DNA from: Aliikangiella sp. G2MR2-5
GTDB lineage: Bacteria; Pseudomonadota; Gammaproteobacteria; Enterobacterales; Kangiellaceae
NCBI RefSeq assembly: GCF_015687155.1
Contig: NZ_JADPQF010000001.1
Span: forward strand, 1,426,001-1,490,000
Direction of reading: 5' to 3'
DNA length: 64,000 nt
The notes beneath the pieces were generated by a model. The model did not search any database. It had not been told where the DNA came from and was given only the letters and a program-made list of their open reading frames with translations. Position numbers and translations under genes: made by a program. Below, piece by piece: positions 21,073 to 29,279 of the stretch. Every line of letters begins with the position of its first letter. Position 1 is the first letter of the stretch.

Positions 21073-21202
21073 GATGTGTGGCTGATATTTAATCAACTTC
21101 GATGAAATATTCAATCTCACCTTAAATTTGGATGGGTTGAATTGGTAAAAGATTTATCAGCCATGTGTTTTTGGGGAAAATAGTTAAGGTATTATTATTA
21201 TT

Positions 21203-21457
21203 ATGAAGTGGTACACCATTGATAATGGACGCCTGTGCTTGGGCACTCAATCTGGCCAATACGCTAACTTTCATGTGGCAACCGATGTTGTATTAAGTTC
21301 GCCTATAACTACACCTCTACTTCCAGAACACGTCGAACTTATTGGCTCTTACCCAGAAGACTGGTTCAACGACAATGACATTGACAGCAAGATCAACAAG
21401 ATCGCCAAACATTATTTTGGATTAAACAAAAGCTCATTAACTCAGTTGACCGCTTAG
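21203..21457 (+). CDS. small protein of unknown function (84 aa)
   Basis: 84 residues, acidic, no signal peptide or membrane segment, no family recognised. The ribosome site AAGG is 13 bases from the ATG because four ATT triplets fill the gap. It is followed after 23 bases by another small gene with a strong ribosome site, then a terminator, so the pair looks like a short operon. The isolated location, candidate CRP promoter and terminator argue that it is real. Confidence 0.6.
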   Translation: MKWYTIDNGRLCLGTQSGQYANFHVATDVVLSSPITTPLLPEHVELIGSYPEDWFNDNDIDSKINKIAKHYFGLNKSSLTQLTA

Positions 21458-21480
21458 ACTCTACTCAGTCAGGAGAATTT

Positions 21481-21657
21481 ATGTACAAAAATGAACCGAA
21501 AGTAGAGCATGGAACGCTTAAAGAAAAACAGTTCATCAAAGAATTAACAAATGAAGACAAAGATCAAAACCTGGGAATAGCGATTGAAGCCATAGAGGCA
21601 GAAGTCAATAGCTACAGAGAAGCCGGGCATACGCAGGTGACGTCCTGGTTAGAATAA
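21481..21657 (+). CDS. small protein of unknown function (58 aa)
   Basis: Translation gives 58 residues starting MYKNEPKVEHGTLKEKQ and ending TSWLE: highly charged, probably helical, no membrane segment. The ATG at 21481 follows a near-perfect ribosome site, AGGAGAA, at good spacing. It lies 23 bases after the 84-residue gene and just before a strong terminator. No family recognised. Confidence 0.6.
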   Translation: MYKNEPKVEHGTLKEKQFIKELTNEDKDQNLGIAIEAIEAEVNSYREAGHTQVTSWLE

Positions 21658-21673
21658 TATTCTCGTAATTCAA

Positions 21674-21699
21674 AAAAAGGCTCTGAAAGGGCCTTTTTT
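21674..21699. terminator. bidirectional terminator between the small genes and the acyl-CoA synthetase
   Basis: Stem AAAAAAGGC/GCCTTTTTT with T-runs on both strands. It can end the rightward small-gene operon and the leftward acyl-CoA synthetase, whose stop is at 21723. Confidence 0.85.
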
Positions 21700-21722
21700 G
21701 TTACTCAAAGATAATAACCCGA

Positions 21723-23357
21723 CTACTTTTCCAGAATCCCCCAACGCTTTCCCGATTTCATTAATTTGGCAACGTCCGCCTTATAGTATGTTTCGACTGC
21801 CTGTCTGCGAATTTTTAATGTGGGCGTCAATAATTCGTTATCCGAATTCCACTCTTCGCTAGTCAGGCCCAAAAAGCCAAGCTTCTCATGTTTTTCAAGC
21901 TGTTGATTTAATAAATTCAACTTGGAAGCTATTTGTTTACCATTTTTTTTGGTCTGAGAAAGAGTAGTGGCTTGCATCGAAACTATAGCAACGGGTTGTG
22001 CCAGCCCCTCTCCCATCACGCACACATTGTCACACTTAAATAACGAAGCTAAATTCTGCTCAATTGGAGTCGGGGCAATATATTTTCCTTTGGAGGTTTT
22101 AAATAGATCTTTAGCTCGACCAGTAATCCGTAAGTAACCTTCCTCATCAACAGCTCCAAGATCTCCCGTTCTAAACCAGTCATCCTGAATTGCGGCTTGG
22201 GTGAGCTCCGGAAGTTTGTAGTACTCCTTCATCATTGATGGCACTTGCAATAGTATCTCCTGGTTATCTGCGATGAGGATTTTACAGTTATGCAAAGGCT
22301 TTCCAACTGTTCCTACTTTTCGTTTACCAACGGCATTTGCCGTAGCGATACCCAAAGTTTCAGACATACCGTAAACCTCATAAATAACTATGCCTAACTC
22401 TTCATACCACTCTATTACTTCCTTGGAAATCGATGCCGCACCACTTAAACAGAGCCAGGCATTCTCCAATCCAAGTTTTGCTACAATCTTTTTTTTAAGC
22501 CAAATACCCATCACAGGAAGATTCAAGAGTAACGACAGGATTCGCTCTCCGCCGAGCCTGGATTCGATGTTCTGTTTAAGTTTTAGCCAAATTCTAGGTA
22601 CACCGAAAAAAATAGATGGTTGAGCAAATCTTAGGTTCTCTGCAAAAGTATCCAGCTTCTCTACAAAGTAGATGGAGGCTCCGTAAAATACAGCTCCCAT
22701 CTCAACTGCGACCCTTTCTGCAACATGCGCCAAAGGTAAATATGAAAAGAATCTCTCCTCACTTGATACATTAAAGGTGTTCCTTATCGACTCAAACGCG
22801 TTATATAGAGCAAGATAACTGATGACAACTCCTTTTGACTCTCCTGTAGTTCCAGAAGTATAAACAATAGTCGCAACATCTAGCGGATCAGGCATGACTA
22901 TGCTTTTAGCCGGGGAATTTTGATTAATGATGTCATTCCAAAAAGGTAAATCTGAATCTTGTGTAAAAATAGAGACTTTCTCTATTTGCGAGGTAAACGC
23001 TCCTTTAGGAATAGCTTCATTGAGCTTTCCGATGAACACAAGCTTCAATTCAGCATGTTTCTCAATAAAAGAAATTGTTCTCGCGCTTGCTGTCGGATAT
23101 ATAGGTACGCTTACATGCCCAGCAATCATAATTGCCAGGTCAGCCATAATCCAGCGGTCGCAATTGAGTGAATAAATACCTATCTTGCTTCCCTTTGGGA
23201 ACTTTACAAGATAACTGACCATAGACATAACTTGCTGATATGCATCAGCCCAGGTTGTAAGCCTATAACCTTTTCCGATTGGTTGGTGCAGGAAAACCTT
23301 TTTTCCGCGCTTTTTACCTGAATCAAGAAGCATCTGATGAGGGCTGATAAATGGCAA
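21723..23357 (-). CDS. AMP-forming acyl-CoA synthetase (long-chain type)
   Basis: Activates a fatty acid to acyl-CoA through an acyl-adenylate. Of 544 residues, the ANL-superfamily motifs are clear: P-loop-like YTSGTTGESKGV (about 167-178), YEVYGMSETLG, and WFRTGDLGAVDEEGYLRITG-type hinge followed by RAKDLFKTSKGKYIAPTPIE. This DLFKTSKGKY pattern is that of long-chain synthetases. The TTG start at 23357 is supported by GGAGGA 5-6 bases upstream; the next in-frame ATG is 8 codons later with no such site. Slightly shorter than FadD-like enzymes but with no obvious loss. It is not next to beta-oxidation genes. Confidence 0.88.
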   Translation of the reverse strand: MPFISPHQMLLDSGKKRGKKVFLHQPIGKGYRLTTWADAYQQVMSMVSYLVKFPKGSKIGIYSLNCDRWIMADLAIMIAGHVSVPIYPTASARTISFIEKHAELKLVFIGKLNEAIPKGAFTSQIEKVSIFTQDSDLPFWNDIINQNSPAKSIVMPDPLDVATIVYTSGTTGESKGVVISYLALYNAFESIRNTFNVSSEERFFSYLPLAHVAERVAVEMGAVFYGASIYFVEKLDTFAENLRFAQPSIFFGVPRIWLKLKQNIESRLGGERILSLLLNLPVMGIWLKKKIVAKLGLENAWLCLSGAASISKEVIEWYEELGIVIYEVYGMSETLGIATANAVGKRKVGTVGKPLHNCKILIADNQEILLQVPSMMKEYYKLPELTQAAIQDDWFRTGDLGAVDEEGYLRITGRAKDLFKTSKGKYIAPTPIEQNLASLFKCDNVCVMGEGLAQPVAIVSMQATTLSQTKKNGKQIASKLNLLNQQLEKHEKLGFLGLTSEEWNSDNELLTPTLKIRRQAVETYYKADVAKLMKSGKRWGILEK

Positions 23358-23524
23358 CGAATCCTCCAGTTGTAGATTAATTGTGCAAACAGAAACATCT
23401 TACGACATAAAGTTAAGCATACAGAGATATTCTGCACAAACGAGCAGTAACCTAGTCTGTCACCTGAATTGTATTATATCTCGCGGGGCTAAGTTGACAG
23501 GCTTGTAAAGTCGTAATCAACAAA

Positions 23525-23546
23525 AAAGCGCTCGAGAGAGCGCTTT
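23525..23546 (-). terminator. terminator after grxD
   Basis: AAAGCGCTC-GAGA-GAGCGCTTT forms a perfect 9-base stem followed by a T-run on the minus strand, about 40 bases past the grxD stop. Confidence 0.85.
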
Positions 23547-23583
23547 AGAATAGGTAAGAAAAACGATAAATCTATTTCAAACC

Positions 23584-23892
23584 TCAGGCATTATTGATGA
23601 CTTCAGCTAGTTCGCCACTTTGATGCATCTCCAGCATAATATCGCAACCACCAATTAATTCTCCGTTAACCCATAGTTGCGGGAAAGTCGGCCAGTTTGC
23701 ATATTTAGGCAGTTCGGCTCTTATATCAGGGTTTTGCAAGATATCTACGTACGCAAACTCTTTACCGCATGACATTAACGCTTGTGATGCCTGTGCCGAA
23801 AACCCACACATAGGCGCCTCTGGAGATCCTTTCATATAAATGAGAATCTTGTTTTCGTCGATTTGTTGCTTGATTTTGTCAATAGTATCCAT
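23584..23892 (-). CDS. grxD: monothiol glutaredoxin GrxD
   Basis: 102 residues with the CGFS active site (Cys29) and the family pattern KGSPEAPMCGFSAQA, then WPTFPQLWVNGELIGGCDI. CGFS glutaredoxins hold and hand over [2Fe-2S] clusters, often with BolA proteins. Length is close to the typical 105-115. It is divergent from sodB across a 228-base gap, so iron and oxidative-stress functions are adjacent. Confidence 0.95.
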   Translation of the reverse strand: MDTIDKIKQQIDENKILIYMKGSPEAPMCGFSAQASQALMSCGKEFAYVDILQNPDIRAELPKYANWPTFPQLWVNGELIGGCDIMLEMHQSGELAEVINNA

Positions 23893-24120
23893 CTAATACC
23901 TCAATAAAATACCTAATAGAGAATGGCGCAATTCTACCCTTCTTCTTTTTCAATGGCCATGAATATCCGACCAATTTACTATGATATTGATCAAGCTATG
24001 ATGATAATAGCTGTAATCTATTAACTCTAAGTTAGAATATAATAATTCTTTGATACATTACCCGAAAAAAGTCTAAAATACAGCTTTAGTCACAACAATT
24101 CTAAACATGTAGGAGCTAAC

Positions 24121-24696
24121 ATGTCTTTTGAACTACCGGCATTACCTTATGCCAAAGATGCACTCGCACCAACAATTTCTGAAGAAACTATCGACTTCCA
24201 TTACGGCAAACATCACAACACTTACGTTGTAAACCTGAATAACCTGGTTGCTGATACAGATTATGCTTCTATGAGCCTTGAAGAAATCATCAAAAAATCA
24301 GATGGTGGAATTTTTAACAATGCGGCACAAATCTGGAACCACACTTTTTACTGGAATTGCCTGACCCCTAACTCAACGTCACCTTCTGCTAGCCTGGAAG
24401 AAGCAATCAACACAGCATTCGGCTCTATGGAAGAGCTAAAACAAAAATTCACTACTGCTGCTGCAACTAATTTCGGTTCTGGATGGACCTGGTTAGTCAA
24501 AAACGCTGAAGGTAACCTGGAAATTGTCAATACCAGTAATGCTGGTTGCCCCCTAACAGAAGATTACACTCCACTATTAACCATCGATGTTTGGGAGCAT
24601 GCTTACTATATTGACTATAGAAACGCTCGCCCTAAATATCTTGAATCTATTTGGGAAATTATCAACTGGGATTTCGTTTCTGAGAACTTCTCGTAA
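24121..24696 (+). CDS. sodB: superoxide dismutase [Fe]
   Basis: Converts superoxide to oxygen and peroxide in the cytoplasm. 191 residues, as for bacterial FeSOD. Metal ligands are visible as His27 (HYGKHHNTYV), His74 (WNHTFYW), Asp156 and His160 (DVWEHAYYID). FNNAAQIWNH and the Ala/Gln pattern AAATNFGSGW favour iron over manganese. It has a good ribosome site (TAGGAGCT) and its own terminator, so it is monocistronic. Confidence 0.97.
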   Translation: MSFELPALPYAKDALAPTISEETIDFHYGKHHNTYVVNLNNLVADTDYASMSLEEIIKKSDGGIFNNAAQIWNHTFYWNCLTPNSTSPSASLEEAINTAFGSMEELKQKFTTAAATNFGSGWTWLVKNAEGNLEIVNTSNAGCPLTEDYTPLLTIDVWEHAYYIDYRNARPKYLESIWEIINWDFVSENFS

Positions 24697-24715
24697 GCGT
24701 TTAAAGTATCGAAGT

Positions 24716-24741
24716 AAAAAAGCGGCTATTGCCGCTTTTTT
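24716..24741 (+). terminator. terminator after sodB
   Basis: AAAAAAGCGGC-TATT-GCCGCTTTTTT, a strong stem with a T-run, 20 bases past the sodB stop. Confidence 0.9.
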
Positions 24742-24867
24742 ACTTTTTGCTATCTATAAATAGACAATTTCTTACACGACAACTCTCTTTTGACTCATTC
24801 TGAAATAACACTTTATTCGCTACACTATTCTCCATTCCAGAGTTGATAAGTTTGACAAGGAGGTCAA

Positions 24868-25308
24868 ATGAGTCGCAAGTCCAACATCGTGCTACTAATC
24901 ACCGTTTTTCTGATTCTGAATTCAGGCCTTGGTACCAGGACTATTTTCGCCAAAGAACCTAAGTTAAATAAGCTCTATGTGTATCTCGACCACAACGGGT
25001 ACAAGGTCTACTCCCAAACTAAACCTGCAACTAAAAAATACCAGGAAATTCTACTCCCAAAGAAGGAAACCACGAAGTGGGCCAAGATTCCCAATGTAAA
25101 TCGCCGTAATACAAAAATCCTAAACAGTTCGGTAAGAAGCAAACTAAATGATTCCTCAACCGATAAAAACGCATTGTTTTGCCTTCGCATTGAGCAAAAG
25201 CTCGCTAAGGCGATGTCCAAACTCGAGCAACGACTACCAGCTCAAGATTTTGACAGGACTAAAGACAAGCTACTCAAATTAAGATGGGAAAAGAGAAAAC
25301 GCTGCTAA
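24868..25308 (+). CDS. secreted or lipid-free periplasmic small protein, DUF4124-like
   Basis: 146 residues with a signal peptide (hydrophobic about 8-29, likely cut near IFAKE). The start of the mature part, YVYLDHNGYKVYSQTKP, has the shape of a DUF4124 domain (aromatic, D-x-x-G, then YS). The remainder is very basic and helical. Function unknown. The ATG at 24868 follows an ideal ribosome site (AAGGAGG). Next is tmcA, 72 bases later. Confidence 0.7.
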   Translation: MSRKSNIVLLITVFLILNSGLGTRTIFAKEPKLNKLYVYLDHNGYKVYSQTKPATKKYQEILLPKKETTKWAKIPNVNRRNTKILNSSVRSKLNDSSTDKNALFCLRIEQKLAKAMSKLEQRLPAQDFDRTKDKLLKLRWEKRKRC

Positions 25309-25380
25309 GGTATTGAGCTTTGGCTTGATTCAGATTTCAGCATATAATAGAGAATCAATCAGAATAGAACCTCTCTCTAG

Positions 25381-27576
25381 ATGCCTACTTTTCAGCCTGT
25401 CAATACCGAATATTTCCTCGATGAATGGCTTCCGTCACTCGAGCGTTTTAATATTCGAGGGTGTATTATCACAGCCAGAGAAGATCAACTTTACGACTCA
25501 ATTAAGAAACGCTTAAATAACGCTCTCTCCCCTTCTCTCTCTGCAAAAGACTATGTCAGTCATACGAACAAAGCAGTAGGGCTTCTTGGCAGCGAATACA
25601 GGTTTGTTGAGTTTGAATGTGATAGCAAGTTTGATCCAAACCTGTTCGCTACAGTGTGCGGACTGGTACCTGGGGGAGGTATTCTCAGCTTAATTCTGCC
25701 GTCAAAAACTATTGAGTCTATAAAAAATCATATTTCTGATTCATCTTTAAAAAAGATAGAAGTGGAGCATTTTAGTCCGGTACTGTCTCGTTTTTTGTCT
25801 GAATTAATGGAAAATCTAAACTCTCCCCTGCCATATTTGACTATCATTGATAAACAGTCCGGCTGTATTCTAACTCAAAGTATTTCTGCAAGAAAAATAG
25901 CGCAGCAAAGTGATTGTTTGCGGCAAACTATCGACCTACTTGAACAGCAACAATCTGTAGTGTCACAGGTTGAGAGAGTGTCCACAGGTCACGCCAGGCG
26001 GCCTCTTGTGTTAACTGCCGATCGCGGTAGAGGCAAATCGGCCACTCTGGGTATCGCAGCAGCCAATCTACTCAGTCACAAGTCGTTAAAGATCATTGTG
26101 ACCTCGAGAAGTAAAAGCAATACCACAAAAATATTTGAACATTTTTATCGTCGGTGCGAAGCTCTGTCAGTAAAACCGGAGCAAAAACATCCCTTCCATG
26201 CTGTCTTGTCAAATGGCTCAGAACTAAAGTTTTTTCCCTGTGACAAAGTAATTGGTTCAGACGAACAAGCTCATACAATATATATTGACGAAGCTGCTGC
26301 GCTTCCTGTATCTGTTTTACAAAAATTGTGCACACGATTTAACCGAATGGTATTTTCGACAACAACGCACGGTTACGAAGGTAATGGTCAAGGATTTGAA
26401 ATTCGCTTTAAGAAACATCTTATTGATGTCTTTCCCCAGACCCGTTTCACGAAGCTCATAGAACCTATCAGATGGTCAAGTAGCGATCTAATCGAGAGCG
26501 CTATGTTCAAAGGGTTCCTACTGAACTCTTCAATTCTTTCATTAAGTAAAAATGAATTAGAGCCCAAGTTATTTCAATATGACGACTGTTTCCGGCTTCT
26601 AACTAAGAGTGAATTAAAAACAAATGAGAAGCTATTAACACAAATCATCGCTTTATTAATCAATGCACATTATCAGACTCGTCCAGCAGATCTTGAGCAA
26701 ATCCTTTCAAACCCTGCTATGCAAGTAGCCGTCTTGCAGCCAGAAGAAAAAATATTGGGAGTGATACTCGCTGTTAAAGAAGGTGATTTCTCAGCTTCAC
26801 AGATTGAAAGTGCTTATAAAGGCCGAAAAAGTATGGCCGGACAATTTACACCTCAATCAATCATTTCGCACCTGGGTCTAAAAGAAGCCGGCCCATTAAG
26901 CTATTTGAGAATCATGCGAATTGCGATTCACCCTCAATTGCAGAACCAAGGTCTGGGCTCTTTTATGGTGGAAAGCCTTATTCGGCAAGCGAAGGAAGTC
27001 GATGCAATTTCTACCAGCTTTGCTATGACAGCTGAAGTATTAAATTTTTGGTTCAAAAATCGGTTCTCTATTTATAGAATCGGTAGTAGCAAGGATTCTT
27101 CTTCTGGAGCATACAATGCTGAAATGATTTATCCCCTGTCTCCAAAAGCAGATGCAATTAACTCAATACTAAAATGCAGATTCAAGAATCAGCTTAACTT
27201 TAAGTCTACAACGGAGTATCGCTCGCTAGATTCAGAACTCATAGTAACAATTGTCACCAACCAGCCTGTTTTTAATGAAGTTCAGCTTACCTCATGCGAA
27301 CAAGAGGAACTACTTAACTTCTCTAAAGGGTACCGTTCTCTTTCGATGGTAAGTGACTTACTCTACTTCTGGCTGGGCAATACACTGGCATTATCATCAG
27401 AGAAGTTCACGAAAATCCCACCGCTAATAGGAAAGAATGAAGTTGCATTTTTAATCGATCTATTATTTCTTAAAAAGGACAACGACGTAATATTGTCCAC
27501 ATATAAACTTTCCGGCAGAAAGCAGCTTCAACAATGGCTTAGGGAAATTGTTGCTCAACAGCTGGCGTCATCATAA
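25381..27576 (+). CDS. tmcA: tRNA(Met) cytidine acetyltransferase TmcA
   Basis: TmcA makes N4-acetylcytidine at the wobble base of elongator tRNA-Met. At 731 residues it is longer than E. coli TmcA (671). Domains: DUF1726 N-terminus, RNA-helicase-like ATPase with Walker A ADRGRGKS (213-220) and DEAA (from YIDEAAAL), then a GNAT acetyltransferase domain with IAIHPQLQNQGLGSFM for acetyl-CoA binding, and a C-terminal tRNA-binding tail. No clear ribosome site precedes the ATG at 25381, which is unusual next to its neighbours. Confidence 0.93.
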   Translation: MPTFQPVNTEYFLDEWLPSLERFNIRGCIITAREDQLYDSIKKRLNNALSPSLSAKDYVSHTNKAVGLLGSEYRFVEFECDSKFDPNLFATVCGLVPGGGILSLILPSKTIESIKNHISDSSLKKIEVEHFSPVLSRFLSELMENLNSPLPYLTIIDKQSGCILTQSISARKIAQQSDCLRQTIDLLEQQQSVVSQVERVSTGHARRPLVLTADRGRGKSATLGIAAANLLSHKSLKIIVTSRSKSNTTKIFEHFYRRCEALSVKPEQKHPFHAVLSNGSELKFFPCDKVIGSDEQAHTIYIDEAAALPVSVLQKLCTRFNRMVFSTTTHGYEGNGQGFEIRFKKHLIDVFPQTRFTKLIEPIRWSSSDLIESAMFKGFLLNSSILSLSKNELEPKLFQYDDCFRLLTKSELKTNEKLLTQIIALLINAHYQTRPADLEQILSNPAMQVAVLQPEEKILGVILAVKEGDFSASQIESAYKGRKSMAGQFTPQSIISHLGLKEAGPLSYLRIMRIAIHPQLQNQGLGSFMVESLIRQAKEVDAISTSFAMTAEVLNFWFKNRFSIYRIGSSKDSSSGAYNAEMIYPLSPKADAINSILKCRFKNQLNFKSTTEYRSLDSELIVTIVTNQPVFNEVQLTSCEQEELLNFSKGYRSLSMVSDLLYFWLGNTLALSSEKFTKIPPLIGKNEVAFLIDLLFLKKDNDVILSTYKLSGRKQLQQWLREIVAQQLASS

Positions 27577-27610
27577 AATTATAGAATCATCAAAAAATTA
27601 GAGGTTAACC

Positions 27611-28267
27611 ATGGGGTTAAGGGTTGAAGTAGTTACAGTTACACCTTTTCAGCAAAACTGCTCAGTAATCTGGTGCGAACAAACTTTACAGGGCGCAGTA
27701 ATTGATCCTGGTGGAGATATCGATCAAATTATGAAAGTTATTGTGTCTAATCAGCTAAGGGTGTCGAAGATACTTTTGACTCATGGACACCTCGATCATG
27801 CTGGTGGTGCAGCAGCTCTTTCACGAGAACTCGAAGTTAAAATTATAGGCCCGCACCAGCAAGATGAGTTCTGGCTAGAAGGAATGGAAAAGCAAGCGCA
27901 AAGTTACGGTTTCGCCGGAGTCGAAATATGCCATCCCGATCAGTGGCTAAACGATGGCGATAGAATTGATGTAGGCAACGAAACGCTCGAAGTCTACCAC
28001 TGTCCTGGACATACTCCAGGCCACGTGATCTTCTTCCACAGACAGTCACACCTTGCTTTTGTTGGCGATGTTTTGTTTAAGGGGAGTATTGGCCGAACAG
28101 ACTTTCCAAGGGGAGATTTCAATACCCTGATTAACTCAATAACTCAAAAATTATGGCCACTAGGTAATGAAACTCGGTTCGTCTCAGGACATGGTCCGTT
28201 ATCAAGCTTTGGTGTTGAAAGAGAGTCAAATCCGTTTGTTTCAGATTCAGCTCTGCTAGAAAAATAA
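27611..28267 (+). CDS. metallo-beta-lactamase-fold hydrolase, glyoxalase-II-like (YcbL type)
   Basis: 218 residues, the length of E. coli YcbL (215). Zinc-binding THGHLDHAGG (T-H-x-H-x-D-H), the later HCPGHTPGHV, FVGDVLF and SGHGP give the full metal site. YcbL-type proteins lack the C-terminal glutathione-binding domain of true glyoxalase II, as here. The physiological substrate is uncertain. It starts 35 bases after tmcA with GAGG at good spacing, so it is probably cotranscribed. Confidence 0.88.
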   Translation: MGLRVEVVTVTPFQQNCSVIWCEQTLQGAVIDPGGDIDQIMKVIVSNQLRVSKILLTHGHLDHAGGAAALSRELEVKIIGPHQQDEFWLEGMEKQAQSYGFAGVEICHPDQWLNDGDRIDVGNETLEVYHCPGHTPGHVIFFHRQSHLAFVGDVLFKGSIGRTDFPRGDFNTLINSITQKLWPLGNETRFVSGHGPLSSFGVERESNPFVSDSALLEK

Positions 28268-28269
28268 AA

Positions 28270-28286
28270 GCCGCCAATTTGGCGGC
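28270..28286. terminator. shared hairpin between the YcbL-like and DUF481 genes
   Basis: GCCGCC-AATTT-GGCGGC lies in the 40 bases between convergent stops. The minus-strand side runs into CTTTTATTTTT, so it terminates the DUF481 gene well; in the other direction the T-run is weak. Confidence 0.75.
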
Positions 28287-28307
28287 CATTTGAAAGACTG
28301 ACGCTTA

Positions 28308-29150
28308 CTAAAATGAATACACTACGGTGAAAGAGCTAACCGTTTCTAAATCTTCATTTCCTTCTGGGACTTCCGACTGGTATTTTGCCGTATATGAAAT
28401 TTTAAGCGCTAGATTTTCAATGATATTAGCTGAAATAGCAGAGTAAGACTTGTATACATCATTATCTTCACCTATTTCGGCAGAGATAGTCTGTTCAAAA
28501 TTCGAGTTTTCACTGATATTCCACTTATAAAGTCCTGCCAATCTCGCTATTTGTTCACTTGAAGTTACGCTAGGTACCTCTTCATTTTCAACTGTATCAG
28601 GATTATCCGCGACGAAAGTATTTTTAGTTTCCCTGATACCCAAACCTAGTTCGGCTTCTAGAGTATGCTCTTCAGAATTCAGAAAGCTATAACCTGCACC
28701 AAATGCAATGGAAGACTGATAGTCAAAGCCGGAATCTTTGGTATCATCAAAGTCATATATGCCAAATGCGTAGGCATTGTCGCTATATTTGTATTGTGAT
28801 TTTAACTGTGCGACTAACTTTCTAGCTTCGGTCTGAATATCGTTTATTTTGTCATCGGTAGAGCTAGACTGAGTGGCAACAAAACCACCATGACGCCACT
28901 TCTCAACTTCATAACTCAAAGCAAACCTTCCATTCAAGGAGTCAGTTTCCTGATTTCCAGAAACAGCTACATATCCGAACTCGACACTTCCTTCCCATTT
29001 CGCATCACAGTCTTCCTTTCCTGGTTCACACACAACCTCTTCATCACTTTCATCTGAAGGCCTTCCCATCCAGAAGTCGTCGCCAACTGCAGGGAACGCA
29101 AACATTACGCTGAATATAAAAGCATTAACTACCTTAAAAAGTGAACCCAT
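28308..29150 (-). CDS. DUF481 family outer membrane beta-barrel protein
   Basis: 280 residues. An N-terminal signal peptide (ending near FPAVGDD) is followed by an acidic stretch with two Cys, then alternating beta strands with the DUF481 pattern (WEGSVEFGYVAVSGN near residue 52, NGRFALSYE). It ends in aromatic FTVVYSF, the C-terminal Phe used by outer membrane barrels. DUF481 proteins resemble YdiY; role unknown. It is downstream of the DUF5916 outer membrane protein in the same direction. Confidence 0.87.
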   Translation of the reverse strand: MGSLFKVVNAFIFSVMFAFPAVGDDFWMGRPSDESDEEVVCEPGKEDCDAKWEGSVEFGYVAVSGNQETDSLNGRFALSYEVEKWRHGGFVATQSSSTDDKINDIQTEARKLVAQLKSQYKYSDNAYAFGIYDFDDTKDSGFDYQSSIAFGAGYSFLNSEEHTLEAELGLGIRETKNTFVADNPDTVENEEVPSVTSSEQIARLAGLYKWNISENSNFEQTISAEIGEDNDVYKSYSAISANIIENLALKISYTAKYQSEVPEGNEDLETVSSFTVVYSF

Positions 29151-29279
29151 CTTTTAGTAATACCCTTGGAAAAATTAATAACCAACCAATAAATGGCATG
29201 AAGCCGCCATGATACCAGTGTTGACGGCTATTAAGAATACTTTCTAAGTATTTTTTATGTGCAATAGAGGCAAATAGAA

